Below are positions 25,501 to 34,053 of a DNA stretch of 64,000 nucleotides, in pieces. The stretch is from Acidimicrobiia bacterium (GTDB lineage: Bacteria; Actinomycetota; Acidimicrobiia; Acidimicrobiales; Aldehydirespiratoraceae): positions 108,363 to 172,362 of the forward strand of contig JAJEJB010000006.1 of the NCBI GenBank assembly GCA_022828135.1, written 5' to 3'. Within the stretch, counting starts at the first letter, position 1. The number at the start of each line of letters is the position of its first letter. The position numbers and the translations under genes were made by a program. Below the pieces are notes generated by a model. The model ran no database searches and was not told the origin of the DNA. It saw nothing but the letters and a program-made list of their open reading frames with translations.

Positions 25501-25912
25501 CATGGCTCCCCAGGAGCAGTCGGCGGCCGACCTGTGGACCACCGGCGTGGCCCCCGACGGCCATCCCACCCGCTTCCACCGGTCCGAGTTGGACGCCGCC
25601 GGCGTGGTGGCCGCCGCGGACCTGCTGACCTGCCCGGTCGGGCGGGTGAAGGTGGCCGGCACGGTGTCGCACCGCCAGCGTCCTATGACCGCCGGGGGCA
25701 CCATGTTCATCAACCTCGAGGACGAGACCGGCTTCGTGAACGTGATCGTGTCGAAGGGCTGCCAGGCCCGATTCCGCAAGACCGTCCTGATGTCGCGTGC
25801 GCTGATGGTGCGAGGCCGCCTGGAGCGCCACGAAGGCGCGGTCAATGTCATAGCCGAGCACCTGGCCCCCCTGTCGCTGCCAGCCACCCTCCCCAGCCGC
25901 GACTTCCGCTAG
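22556..25912 (+). CDS. dnaE2: Error-prone DNA polymerase III alpha subunit DnaE2
   Basis: C-family polymerase that performs damage-induced mutagenic translesion synthesis. 1118 residues: N-terminal PHP domain (AELHARSRFSFMDGSSNPEE, LAITDRDGFYGVVRF), the polymerase core with GRGSAANSAVCYVLGIT and the catalytic PPDIDIDIESGRREEVI, the motif VGVFQVESRAQMATLPRLRP, and a C-terminal OB domain (GTMFINLEDETGFVNVIV). DnaE2-type hallmarks such as HLGIHPGGMVI are present. ATG 22556 is chosen over an upstream in-frame start at 22349 that would overlap imuB by 200 bp. It begins 11 bp after imuB in the LexA-controlled cassette. Confidence 0.96.
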   Translation: MGFDNPIIPWRELERRLSDRAGAPQWSNGNRRSGRASSNGAGVVRSLPRGQAGRGSGLPRVPYAELHARSRFSFMDGSSNPEELVAEAVRLELDSLAITDRDGFYGVVRFAEAAEEAGLPTVFGAELTLGLPGSSRRSSPARASERRRRGRSVVVLARDPVGYAALGTLISKAHMAGSKGEPRLPTETFLEAAAAHRDRWAILTGAHGGAVPSALVEHGPRAAAAELDRLTDAAGAGNVYVELWDHGDPLDSHRNDALAELGVRRGVQPVCANAVRYATPGGRRLADALAAAGDRRGLDDHDGWLGAWGGAHLRSGVEQARRFIRYPGAVEATARLGSECAFSLSLVAPELPPYPCPDGLDEAAFLRRLATEGAVARYGPPEAERVPGAWRQVEHELDMIEQLGFPGYFLVVWDIASFCRSRDIYCQGRGSAANSAVCYVLGITNVDSVALGLLFERFLSPERDGPPDIDIDIESGRREEVIQYVYGRYGRDRTALVANVIAYRARSAVRDMARALGHPPARQDSWAKSLDRRGGLGTGDGEGDPAEGAGIPADVLALAAEAEGGPRHLGIHPGGMVICDRPIAEVCPVEWASMADRSVLQWDKDDCAAAGLVKFDLLGLGMLSALHFAVDLVASAHGERIDLAALPQDSAVYDMLCEADSVGVFQVESRAQMATLPRLRPRCFYDLVVEVALIRPGPIQGGSVHPYIRRRNGVEPVTYLHPLLERSLAKTLGVPLFQEQLMQMAIDVAGFTPAESDELRRAMGAKRSVERMERLKGRFFAGMAERGIGAEAGEQIWHKMVAFATYGFPESHSVSFSYLVYASAWIKLHYPAAFCAALLNAQPMGFYSPHSLCQDARRHGVTVLGPDVNRSAGAAVLEPCETSTGGVAVRLGLSSVRGMGPELADAIAAGAPYDSMEHLVRAMSEERPLDLPVLEALAAAGAFDSLGLDRREALWAAGAAAQSGASRLPGAVTGTRVPELRPMAPQEQSAADLWTTGVAPDGHPTRFHRSELDAAGVVAAADLLTCPVGRVKVAGTVSHRQRPMTAGGTMFINLEDETGFVNVIVSKGCQARFRKTVLMSRALMVRGRLERHEGAVNVIAEHLAPLSLPATLPSRDFR

Positions 25913-25967
25913 CCACATCAAGAACTCTGACGAAGTCGCCTCCGATCAGCGCACCTAGCCTCACCGC

Positions 25968-28085
25968 ATGACCGCGTTCGACGATGCCGCCCGGCGGGTC
26001 GGCCAGGGGGCTGACGCCGAGGCTGAGGCCGATGCCCTGGTGGCGACGATGACCCTGGAGGAGAAGCTGGGCTGCCTCGACGGCGAGCAGCCCTTCTGGC
26101 CGGGAATCATCGACCTGACCACCGGCGGCTACCACGCCCACGGATGGCCGGCGGCCCGCGTCGATCGGCTCGGCATACCCGGGCTCAACTTCGCGGACGG
26201 GCCCCGCGGGTGCGTGATCGGACCGGCCACCACGTTCCCGGTCTCGATGGCCCGGGGAGCGTCGTTCGATCCGACCCTGGAGGAGCGCATCGGCGAGGCC
26301 ATCGGGGCCGAGCTGAGGGCCTCGGGCGCCACCTTCACCGGCGCGGTGTGCATGAACCTGCTTCGCCACCCCGCCTGGGGCCGGGCCCAGGAGACCTACG
26401 GCGAAGACCCCTGCCACCTGGGCGAGATGGCCGCCGCGCTGACCCGGGGCCTGCAGCGCCACGTGATGGCGTGCATGAAGCACTTCGCCTGCAACTCCAT
26501 GGAGAACGCCCGCTTCAAGGTGGACGTCGTCGCCGACGAGAGGGCCCTGCACGAGGTGTACCTGCCCCACTTCAAGCGGGTGGCCTCAGAGGGCGTGGCC
26601 GCGGTGATGAGCGCCTACAACTCCCTCAACGGCCACTGGTGCGGCGACAGCCGGCCGCTGCTGACTGGGATCCTGCGCGAGGACTGGGGCTGGGACGGCC
26701 TGGTCATCACCGACTTCATCATGGGACTGCGCGACCCGGTGGAGTCGGTCCGGGCCGGCTGCAACATCGAGATGCCCTTCCGCCAGCAGCGGGACCCGGT
26801 GCTTCCAGATGCCGTGGCCTCCGGCGAACTCGATGTCGCCGACGTGGACGCAAGGGTGTCGGAGACGATCGCCACCTTCCTGCGCTTCGCCCGGGTGTTC
26901 GCCAACGCCCCGGAGCGCTCGGTGGTGGGCTGCGCCGCGCACCGGACGCTGGCCCGCCGGGCCGCGGTGGAGTCCATGGTGCTGCTCCGCAACGACGGCT
27001 GCCTGCCGGTCGACACGGCCGGGCTATCGAAGCTGGTCGTGCTCGGCCCGCTGGCCGCGGTGCCCAACCTCGGCGACGGCGGCTCCAGCGACGTGCTCCA
27101 CACCCCCGACCCGGTCACGCTGCTCGCCGGCATCGAAGCTGTCCTCGGCGACACCGGCGTGCAGGTCGTCCACAGCGACCGCGACGCGTCGATCGCGGCC
27201 GACGCCGACCTCGCGGTGGTCGTCGTGGGCTACACCCGCCACGACGAGGGCGAGTACATGGATGACGGCGGCGAGGTGTTCTTGACGCTGGCCCCGCCCA
27301 TCGACCATCCCGAGCTCGGCTGCACCGACCCGTCCCAGATCGAGGCGATGCTGGCCGGCTTCGGTGACGGCGGGGCGGTTGCCGGGACTTCCAAGGGCGG
27401 CGACCGGGCCTCGCTGCGCCTGCACCCCGAGGACGAGCAGTTGATCGCGGCTGCGGCCGAGGTCTGCGACCGGGTGGTGGTGGCGGTGATGGCCGGCAGC
27501 GCGGTCGTCATGCCATGGCTGGGCACGGTCGACGCCGCGCTCATGGTGTGGTACCCGGGCTCGGAGGGCGGCCACGCCCTGGCCGACGTGCTGTTCGGCC
27601 GGGCCGAGCCCGGCGGCCGGCTCCCCTTCGCTATCCCGCACGAGGAGTCCGACCTCGTCGACTTCGACCGTGACGCAGAGACGGCCGTCTACGGCCTGCT
27701 CCACGGGCAGTGGCACCTGGACGCCAACGGCACGGACGCCCATCTGCCGTTCGGCCACGGCCTGGGCTACACCAGCTTCGATCTGGGCGAAGCCGAGACG
27801 GCAGGCGACGACGTAGTGGTGGTGGCGGTCGCCAACACCGGCGACCGTGCCGGCTCCACGGTCGTGCAGGTCTACGGAAGCGTGCCCGGCTCGACCTACG
27901 AGCGCCCGCCCAAGCGCCTGGTCGGCTTCGCCAAGGTTCGCCTCGACACCGGGGAGAGCACCGACGTACGGATACCCGTGGACCGGTCGCAGCTCGAACT
28001 GCGTATCGACGGCACCTGGGTCCAGGAGGACTCGCCGGTGGAGTACTCAGTCGGGTTCGACGCCGCCACCGCTCGGCGGATTTGA
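25968..28085 (+). CDS. Glycoside hydrolase family 3 (beta-glucosidase-like)
   Basis: Retaining exo-acting glycosidase, likely cytoplasmic since no signal peptide is seen. 705 residues: GH3 barrel domain (FADGPRGCVIGP, KHFACNSMENAR with the KH dyad, MSAYNSLNG), nucleophile Asp expected in GLVITDFIMG where GH3 enzymes show SDW, then the alpha/beta sandwich (MVLLRNDGCLPV) and a C-terminal fibronectin III-like domain (YTSFDLGEAE, VQVYGSV). The length matches beta-glucosidases and related enzymes. Starts 55 bp after dnaE2; convergent with the M20 gene (8 bp gap). The substrate (glucoside, xyloside, or glycosylated natural product) is open. Confidence 0.93.
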   Translation: MTAFDDAARRVGQGADAEAEADALVATMTLEEKLGCLDGEQPFWPGIIDLTTGGYHAHGWPAARVDRLGIPGLNFADGPRGCVIGPATTFPVSMARGASFDPTLEERIGEAIGAELRASGATFTGAVCMNLLRHPAWGRAQETYGEDPCHLGEMAAALTRGLQRHVMACMKHFACNSMENARFKVDVVADERALHEVYLPHFKRVASEGVAAVMSAYNSLNGHWCGDSRPLLTGILREDWGWDGLVITDFIMGLRDPVESVRAGCNIEMPFRQQRDPVLPDAVASGELDVADVDARVSETIATFLRFARVFANAPERSVVGCAAHRTLARRAAVESMVLLRNDGCLPVDTAGLSKLVVLGPLAAVPNLGDGGSSDVLHTPDPVTLLAGIEAVLGDTGVQVVHSDRDASIAADADLAVVVVGYTRHDEGEYMDDGGEVFLTLAPPIDHPELGCTDPSQIEAMLAGFGDGGAVAGTSKGGDRASLRLHPEDEQLIAAAAEVCDRVVVAVMAGSAVVMPWLGTVDAALMVWYPGSEGGHALADVLFGRAEPGGRLPFAIPHEESDLVDFDRDAETAVYGLLHGQWHLDANGTDAHLPFGHGLGYTSFDLGEAETAGDDVVVVAVANTGDRAGSTVVQVYGSVPGSTYERPPKRLVGFAKVRLDTGESTDVRIPVDRSQLELRIDGTWVQEDSPVEYSVGFDAATARRI

Positions 28086-28093
28086 GGACACCG

Positions 28094-29374
28094 TCAGGCG
28101 CAGAGGTCCATGGCCACCGCGGCGTAGACCTTGGCCGCGGCCACCAGATCGTCGAGCTCGAAGTGGCCGGTGCCCTGGACCGCGGCCGATCCCCGGGGCG
28201 GGCCGAAGGTAAGCGACGGGATCCCGACCGCGTTGAAGATGTTGGTGTCGCGCCACATGGATGTGTGGGCCACCTGGGGAGGCGGCGTGGCGCCACCGAC
28301 GATCTCGCCGTAGGCCTTCTCGACCGCGCTGCTCAACGGCTCCACGCCGGTGCCGACCCGGCCCGCCTTGGCCATGTAGCACTCGACCTCGGCCGCCGGG
28401 TCCACCGACCTGGCCACGGCCCGAACCTCCTCGACCACCGCGTCCTGGTCGGTCCCCGGAGGCGTGCGCACGTCCATGTAGAGCTTGCACACGGGAGAGG
28501 ACCGGTTGGGCCGGTACGGCACGCCGCCCCTGATGGCGCCCACCTGGGCCTTGGGACGCACCTCCCCCAGCTCCGAGACATACGAGTTGCGTTCCTCGTA
28601 GTCGATGCCCCACGCCTCCAGGACGCTGGCAACCACCGCTCCCTTGACGATGGCGTTGGGATGGTCGGGCAGGTCCGGCTCTCGGATGAGCCGGGGCGTG
28701 TACATGTTGCGGCCCCGCAGCGTGATCTTGAGGTACACCGCGCCGCACTCGATCCACGACTTCGACCAGGCGGTGGTCTCGGCCACCAGGGCGTAGTCGG
28801 CCCGTACGCCGTGGTCGACCAGGTGGCGGCTGCCGAACCCCTTGCCCTCGTAGCTGAGGCCCTGGTACTCGTCGACGGGCGCCATGCCGGTCTCGCCCGC
28901 CACCGACGTCAGGATCACGTCGCCGCCCAGGCCGGCCCCGGCGTCCGTCAGCGCCTTGGCCATCACCATGAACACCGACATGCAGCCCCGGTCGTTGAGA
29001 ACGGTGTGGCCGAAGATGCGATCGCCCTCCCGCCAGGCGCCCACCAGGTTGGGGTCGCTCGACTCCATGAGGTTGGCGTGGTCCGGGCCGCTGATCTCGG
29101 TGTCGAGATGCGCGTTGAAGATGAGGCTGGTAGCGCGGGGCTTCGACCCCGGCAGCACAGCCACCACGTTCGACCGGTCGGGCAGGATCTGCTGCTGGCG
29201 AGCGGCGATGCCGTGACGGTCGTACCAGGCGCTGACGGCGTCGGCCACAGGCTGCTCGTGGCCGCAGGGCCCGAAGGTGTTGCCCAGCTCCAGGCAGGTG
29301 TCGGCCAGCAGCTCCCGGTCGGCTTCGATCTGGTCGAAAACTGCGCCTCGCATTGCGGCGTCAACTCCGGTCAT
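28094..29374 (-). CDS. M20-family metallohydrolase (ArgE/DapE/ACY1 type)
   Basis: Zinc-dependent amidohydrolase/peptidase. 426 residues with metal ligands in FNAHLDTE near residue 95, the bridging Asp in LNDRGCMS, the general-base region AGETGMAP (family: GEEG), and the lid dimerisation domain in the middle (residues ~190-310). The terminal HFELDDLVAAAKVYAAV is typical. The substrate is not deducible: members cleave N-acyl-amino acids, dipeptides or carbamoyl groups. Its ATG overlaps the stop of the CaiB-family gene by 4 bp, so the two are translationally coupled and probably act on one compound. Confidence 0.9.
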   Translation of the reverse strand: MTGVDAAMRGAVFDQIEADRELLADTCLELGNTFGPCGHEQPVADAVSAWYDRHGIAARQQQILPDRSNVVAVLPGSKPRATSLIFNAHLDTEISGPDHANLMESSDPNLVGAWREGDRIFGHTVLNDRGCMSVFMVMAKALTDAGAGLGGDVILTSVAGETGMAPVDEYQGLSYEGKGFGSRHLVDHGVRADYALVAETTAWSKSWIECGAVYLKITLRGRNMYTPRLIREPDLPDHPNAIVKGAVVASVLEAWGIDYEERNSYVSELGEVRPKAQVGAIRGGVPYRPNRSSPVCKLYMDVRTPPGTDQDAVVEEVRAVARSVDPAAEVECYMAKAGRVGTGVEPLSSAVEKAYGEIVGGATPPPQVAHTSMWRDTNIFNAVGIPSLTFGPPRGSAAVQGTGHFELDDLVAAAKVYAAVAMDLCA

Positions 29375-30552
29375 GGCGAGTCCTCCTGGGATCTGAGTCT
29401 CTTGAGCACCTCGGCGGTGTGAGCACCCAGCGCAGGAGGCGGCAGGCGATGCGATGCCGGGGTTCTTGAGAATGTGATGGGGTTGGCGACCGTGGTACCG
29501 GACCTGCCGTCGTGGCGCGGCAGATGTCGCATCGGGTCAAGGCCCAGCTCGTCGGCCAGCGCGAAGGCGGCGTCAATCGAGTTCACCGGGCTGCAGGGGA
29601 TGCCGTACTCGGTCAGGCGCTCGACCCAGTGCTCGCAGGGCTCGCGCCGCAGGATGGCCTCCAGTTCAGCGGCCAGGGCCTCACGGTGCTCGACCCGGGT
29701 GGTGTTGGTGGCCCAGCGCTCATCGGCAAGGAGATGGAGTGCGTCCAGCGACTTGCACAGGCCCGAGAACTGGCGCTCGTTGGTGGCCGCAATGGCGATC
29801 GGGTCTGTGGCCGTGGGGAACGTCTCGTAGGGGGTGATGCTCGGATGGAGGTTCCCCATCCGGCCCGGCACGACCCCACCGCTCACGAACGCCGACGACT
29901 GGTTGATCAACGCGGCCAGCGCCGACGACAGCAGGTTCACCTCGATGAACTGGCCCAGGCCGCTGGTCTCTCGCTCGGCCAGAGCGGCGATGATCCCCAC
30001 CGTGGCGTACAGGCCGGTGACCACGTCGACAATGGCCACGCCGGTCTTGGTGGGCGTGCCTTCGGCTTCACCGGTGATGCTCATGAAGCCGCTGGCGGCC
30101 TGCACGATGAAGTCGTAGCCCGGAAGGTCCCGACCGCCTGAGGGTCCGAAGGCGCTCACCCGGCAGTAGACGAGTCCGGGGCTGTCAGCTCGCAGTGACT
30201 CGTAGTCGAGGCCGAAGCGTTCCATGGTGCCGGCCCGGAAGTTCTCGACCACGACGTCGGCCGAGAGCGCAAGGTCGCGGGCTTGGGCCCGCTGTTCGGG
30301 GTCGGCCAGGTCCAGTACGACGCTTCGCTTGTTGCGGTTCACCGACAGGTAGTAGGTGGCCGAGCCGTCCTCTGAGAATGGCGGACCCCATGAGCGGGTG
30401 TCATCGCCCAGGCCGGGCCGCTCGATCTTGATCACGTCGGCGCCCAGATCACCCAGCATCATGGCGGCCAGCGGTCCGGCCAACACCCGCGAGAAGTCGG
30501 CCACCACCACGCCGTCCAGCGGCCCTCGGGACGCTCCTGCTCGCAGTTCCAT
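29371..30552 (-). CDS. CaiB/BaiF family CoA-transferase
   Basis: Class III CoA-transferase that moves CoA between carboxylic acids. 393 residues beginning GPLDGVVVADFSRVLAGP, the usual N-terminus, with MLGDLGADVIKIERPGLGDD and NRNKRSVVLDL. The catalytic Asp of the family is expected in GYDFIVQAASGFMSITG. The length is normal. It overlaps the M20 hydrolase start by 4 bp and is divergent, with a 28-bp gap, from a second CaiB-family gene. Two such genes back to back suggest a regulated pair used on related acids. Substrate unknown. Confidence 0.92.
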   Translation of the reverse strand: MELRAGASRGPLDGVVVADFSRVLAGPLAAMMLGDLGADVIKIERPGLGDDTRSWGPPFSEDGSATYYLSVNRNKRSVVLDLADPEQRAQARDLALSADVVVENFRAGTMERFGLDYESLRADSPGLVYCRVSAFGPSGGRDLPGYDFIVQAASGFMSITGEAEGTPTKTGVAIVDVVTGLYATVGIIAALAERETSGLGQFIEVNLLSSALAALINQSSAFVSGGVVPGRMGNLHPSITPYETFPTATDPIAIAATNERQFSGLCKSLDALHLLADERWATNTTRVEHREALAAELEAILRREPCEHWVERLTEYGIPCSPVNSIDAAFALADELGLDPMRHLPRHDGRSGTTVANPITFSRTPASHRLPPPALGAHTAEVLKRLRSQEDSP

Positions 30553-30580
30553 AACCTCCGCACGCTACCGTTCTGCTGCG

Positions 30581-31798
30581 ATGGCAGGTCCGCTGGAAGG
30601 GTTCCGGGTCGTCGAGCTCGGTGTGTGGGTGGCCGGGCCGGCGGCGGGGGGCATTCTGGCCGACTGGGGCGCCGACGTGGTCAAGGTGGAGCCCATCGGC
30701 GGCGACCCGGGACGGATGTTCCAGTACATGCTCGGCGGGGACATGCCCTCCAACCCGGTGTTCGAGATGGACAACCGGGGCAAGCGCAGCATCGCTCTAG
30801 ACCTCACCACCGACGACGGACGGGCCGTGATGGAGGATCTGCTGGCGGGGGCCGACGTGTTCGTCACCAATGTCCGCCTCGGCGGGCTGGACCGTCTCGG
30901 CCTGGACCATGCGTCGGTGACCGCCCGCCATCGCCGGCTCGTCTACGCCGCCATCACCGGCTACGGGATGGAGGGCGCCGAGGCCGGCAGCGGCGCCTTC
31001 GACGTGGCCGGCTTCTGGGCCCGCTCGGGCATCGCCCACCTGCTCACCGTCGAGGGCGGGGATCCGCCGTTCCAGCGGGGCGGCATGGGCGACCACAGCA
31101 CCGGGCTGGCCACCGCGGCCGGAGTCTGCGCGGCCCTGCTGGCCAGGGAGCGCACCGGCGAGGGCCAGGTGGTCAGCACGTCGCTGTTGCGGCAGGGCGC
31201 CTACACGATCAGCTTCGACTTGTCGGTGACGTTGGGGTGGGGCCTGACGTTGCAGATCGGCCGCCGCGACAACATGGGCAACCCGGCCATGAACAACTAC
31301 ACCGCCGGCGACGGGCGGCGCTTCTGGCTCGTGGGTCTCGAGCCGGACCGTCACTGGGCGCCGCTCACTCGAGCGGTCGGGCGGCCCGACTGGCTCCAGG
31401 ACGAGCGCTACGCGACAGCCCGCGGCCGCCGCCACAACGCAGCCGGCCTTGTCGTCGAGCTCGACGAGATCTTCGCCACCAGGTCGCTCGACGAATGGGG
31501 CGAGATATTCGACGCCGAGCCCGAGCTGTTCTGGGCGCCCATCCAGTCGCCCGACGACCTGCTGGCCGACCCCCAGTTCGCCGCATCCGGGGGACTGGTC
31601 GACGTGCCCGATGGTGCCGGCACATCCACGATGGTCGCCACCCCGGTCGATTTCTCTACGACGGCCTGGGCCCCGCAGGGCATGGCGCCCCGCCTCGGGG
31701 AGCACAGCGACGAGATCCTGCGCTCGCTGGGCCGCAGCCAGGCCGAAGTCGAAGCCCTGCTCGCCACCGGAGCGGTCGGCGGCGACCGCTCCATCTGA
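30581..31798 (+). CDS. CaiB/BaiF family CoA-transferase
   Basis: Second class III CoA-transferase. 405 residues from ATG 30581, giving the canonical start GPLEGFRVVELGVWVAGPAA, then ILADWGADVVKVEPIGGDPG and NRGKRSIALDL. The active-site region GAFDVAGFWARSGIAHLL carries the expected Asp. An in-frame extension to 30356 would run antisense into the divergent CaiB gene and is rejected. The two paralogues are clearly diverged (for example EPIGGDPG against ERPGLGDD), so this is not a recent duplication. Convergent with the enamidase-like gene (12 bp apart). Confidence 0.92.
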   Translation: MAGPLEGFRVVELGVWVAGPAAGGILADWGADVVKVEPIGGDPGRMFQYMLGGDMPSNPVFEMDNRGKRSIALDLTTDDGRAVMEDLLAGADVFVTNVRLGGLDRLGLDHASVTARHRRLVYAAITGYGMEGAEAGSGAFDVAGFWARSGIAHLLTVEGGDPPFQRGGMGDHSTGLATAAGVCAALLARERTGEGQVVSTSLLRQGAYTISFDLSVTLGWGLTLQIGRRDNMGNPAMNNYTAGDGRRFWLVGLEPDRHWAPLTRAVGRPDWLQDERYATARGRRHNAAGLVVELDEIFATRSLDEWGEIFDAEPELFWAPIQSPDDLLADPQFAASGGLVDVPDGAGTSTMVATPVDFSTTAWAPQGMAPRLGEHSDEILRSLGRSQAEVEALLATGAVGGDRSI

Positions 31799-31810
31799 GG
31801 GAACGCCGGA

Positions 31811-32974
31811 TCAGTTCTCGATGTCGGCCACCCGGCGAGACCGCAGGGTGCACAGCGAACCCCGCACTCGCACAACGCCGTCGGTGATCACCACGGCCAC
31901 GCCGGGGAATTCCCCAGCCCCGATGGCCTCCACGGCCGTGTCGCACACCGAGCCCAGGGATGTGTCCATCACGACAATGTCGGCCACGGCCCCCGGAGCG
32001 ATCACGTTGCCGTCGGAGCCGAAGGCCTTGGCAGCCTGGCCCGACGCGACGGCCCACGCCGTCGCCGGCGCGACTCCGGCCATCGAGCAGACATCGCCGA
32101 TGGTCTTGAGGATGCCCAGCGAAGTGACGCCGTAGCCGGTGGGCGTGTCCGTGCCGATCAGCAGCCGATCGAGTTCACCCCGGTCGGCGAGTCCCTCCAC
32201 CACTCGCAGCATCGGCTTGGTGCCGCCGGCCTGCACCACCTCCACGAACGGCGGGCCCCCGTCGCCGCAGAGCATGTCGATGTCGTCGTCGGACAGGGAG
32301 GCGAACGTGTTGGCGTGCGACGCGATGGACGGAACCGCCGTGAGGACGTCCTCGGCTGAGAAATAGGGATGCTCGTCGCCTCCGGGACCCCGGTCGGAGG
32401 TGCAGCCGCAGTGCATGTGGACCGTCATCCCGAGCCGGCGGGCGTGCGTCGACAATTCACCGGCGCGCACCGGGTCCTTGAGCGAGCCGACGCCGATCTC
32501 GCCGATGATCCTCATACCCGCCTCGTATGCCCGGTCGATGTGGGAGAAGTCGGTGTCCTTCTCCAGCAGCATCGCTCCCCCGTGCACCTTGATGCCCGCG
32601 GGACGGTGGTGCTCGAAGGAGTGGAACGCCCCGAGGGCGATGCCGAGCGCCGACTCGGCCCCGGACCGGCCCGGGGCATGGACTTCACCCGCCGAGATGG
32701 CCCGGGTGACCGCCCCGTGCATCATCCGCTCGAGGTATCCGGTCGACTGCTGCTTGGGCGCGTAGTCGCCGAGCGTGGGGTGCATATGGGTGTCGACGAG
32801 GCCCGGGGCGACCGTCATGCCCTTGCAGTCGATCACGGTGTCGGCGGTGGTGGCCGCGCCGGAGTCGAACGACACTATGCGGCCGTCGTCGACGACGATG
32901 GTGTCCGCCTCCAGCGTGGGCTCGTCGAGCACGCCGGTGAGAACCTCGCCGATGTTGTGCAGTACAAGTTGCAT
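31811..32974 (-). CDS. Amidohydrolase family protein, enamidase-like
   Basis: Metal-dependent cyclic amidohydrolase. 387 residues: beta-sandwich start, metal motif PGLVDTHMHPTLGDY near residues 56-70, HMHCGCTSD with a metal-binding His, SHANTFASLSD, and the metal Asp in LIGTDTPTGYG, ending with GAVADIVVMDTSLG. Overall appearance recalls enamidase of nicotinate fermentation, which opens a cyclic enamide, but this is recognition from memory and the substrate is an inference. It heads toward an LLM oxidoreductase gene (58 bp gap) and an ABC uptake system, all minus strand. Confidence 0.8.
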   Translation of the reverse strand: MQLVLHNIGEVLTGVLDEPTLEADTIVVDDGRIVSFDSGAATTADTVIDCKGMTVAPGLVDTHMHPTLGDYAPKQQSTGYLERMMHGAVTRAISAGEVHAPGRSGAESALGIALGAFHSFEHHRPAGIKVHGGAMLLEKDTDFSHIDRAYEAGMRIIGEIGVGSLKDPVRAGELSTHARRLGMTVHMHCGCTSDRGPGGDEHPYFSAEDVLTAVPSIASHANTFASLSDDDIDMLCGDGGPPFVEVVQAGGTKPMLRVVEGLADRGELDRLLIGTDTPTGYGVTSLGILKTIGDVCSMAGVAPATAWAVASGQAAKAFGSDGNVIAPGAVADIVVMDTSLGSVCDTAVEAIGAGEFPGVAVVITDGVVRVRGSLCTLRSRRVADIEN

Positions 32975-33032
32975 TGGATGATCTCCGGGGAGTGTCGCGC
33001 CGCGGCCGAGGGGCTGCGGGGACTCGGGGGTG

Positions 33033-34019
33033 TCAGACGTTGGCCATGATCTTGTTGGCGAACAGGTCGATCTGGGCTGGATCGTCGGTCAGCGGGTTGA
33101 TGATCAGGTGGTCGATCCCGGCCGCGGCCAGGGCCCGGATGCGGGCGGTCATCTCGTCGATGGTGCCGAACAGGTAGGCGTTCTGGAGGTCTTCGTCGGA
33201 GCGCTTGACGTCCATCACCGTCCGGTAGGCGGCGAGCTGCTCGGCGATCACCTTTTGGCGGTCGGCGGAGTCGACGATGTGCAGCCACTGGGCGTGCGAC
33301 ATGGTGAAGGTGCTCATGTCCCGCCGGGCGCCGAGGTAGCCGTGCACCGAGGCGATGTCGTCCGCGACGATCTCGGGACTGGTGCCGCTCGAGCGGCAGA
33401 TCCAGCCGTCGTGGCGGCCGATGCGGGCCAGCACGGCCGGGGCCATGTTCGGCGTGTCGACGTTGTCGACGACGTGAACCTGCGAGCCGCCGCCGATCCA
33501 GATGGGCACTGGACCGCCGGGTCGGGGGTAGAGGGTGGTGCCGTCGGCGACGCTGTAGTAGTCGCCGCGGTAGCTCACCTCGTCGCTGCTGAGCAGCAGC
33601 CGGATGAGCTCCAACGCCTCGTCGGTGCGCCGGCCACGCTCGCGCCTCGGCACCCCCACCGACGCGAACTCCATGTCGTCGTGGCCGGTGCCGATCCCCA
33701 GGATCACCCGACCTCCGCCGGAGAGACTGTCGAGGCTGGCAACCTCCTTGGCGATGATGGTGGGATGGCGGAACGGCGCGCACAGGATGGCCGTGCCCAG
33801 GCGGATTCGCTCGGTGGCGCCTGCGGCCACGGCCAGCGTGATCATCGGGTCCTGCCAGGCCACCGAGTACACGTTGGGGGCTACCAGCAGGTGATCGATC
33901 ACCCAGAGCCCGCTGAAGCCGGCCTCTTCGACTCGGGCGAAGTAGGGAACGAGCGACCGGGCCTCCGCGGCCGTGGTCAGAGGCCCTGCGTAGGAGGGCA
34001 CGCGCCAGCCGAACTCCAT
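33033..34019 (-). CDS. LLM-class flavin (F420 or FMN)-dependent oxidoreductase
   Basis: Luciferase-like monooxygenase fold (TIM barrel) enzyme. 328 residues with family landmarks FSGLWVIDHLLVAP, ATERIRLGTAILCAPFRHP, EVASLDSLSGGGRVILGIGTG and PRPGGPVPIWIGG. Actinobacteria have many F420-dependent members, and the IGTGHDDMEF region fits that group, but FMN use cannot be excluded. It may oxidise or reduce a ring compound handled by the neighbouring amidohydrolase and ABC transporter. The start at ATG 34019 gives a standard N-terminus. Confidence 0.9.
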   Translation of the reverse strand: MEFGWRVPSYAGPLTTAAEARSLVPYFARVEEAGFSGLWVIDHLLVAPNVYSVAWQDPMITLAVAAGATERIRLGTAILCAPFRHPTIIAKEVASLDSLSGGGRVILGIGTGHDDMEFASVGVPRRERGRRTDEALELIRLLLSSDEVSYRGDYYSVADGTTLYPRPGGPVPIWIGGGSQVHVVDNVDTPNMAPAVLARIGRHDGWICRSSGTSPEIVADDIASVHGYLGARRDMSTFTMSHAQWLHIVDSADRQKVIAEQLAAYRTVMDVKRSDEDLQNAYLFGTIDEMTARIRALAAAGIDHLIINPLTDDPAQIDLFANKIMANV

Positions 34020-34053
34020 CAGGTACCAGCTCCGGCAGGTCTGCCCACGGGCA

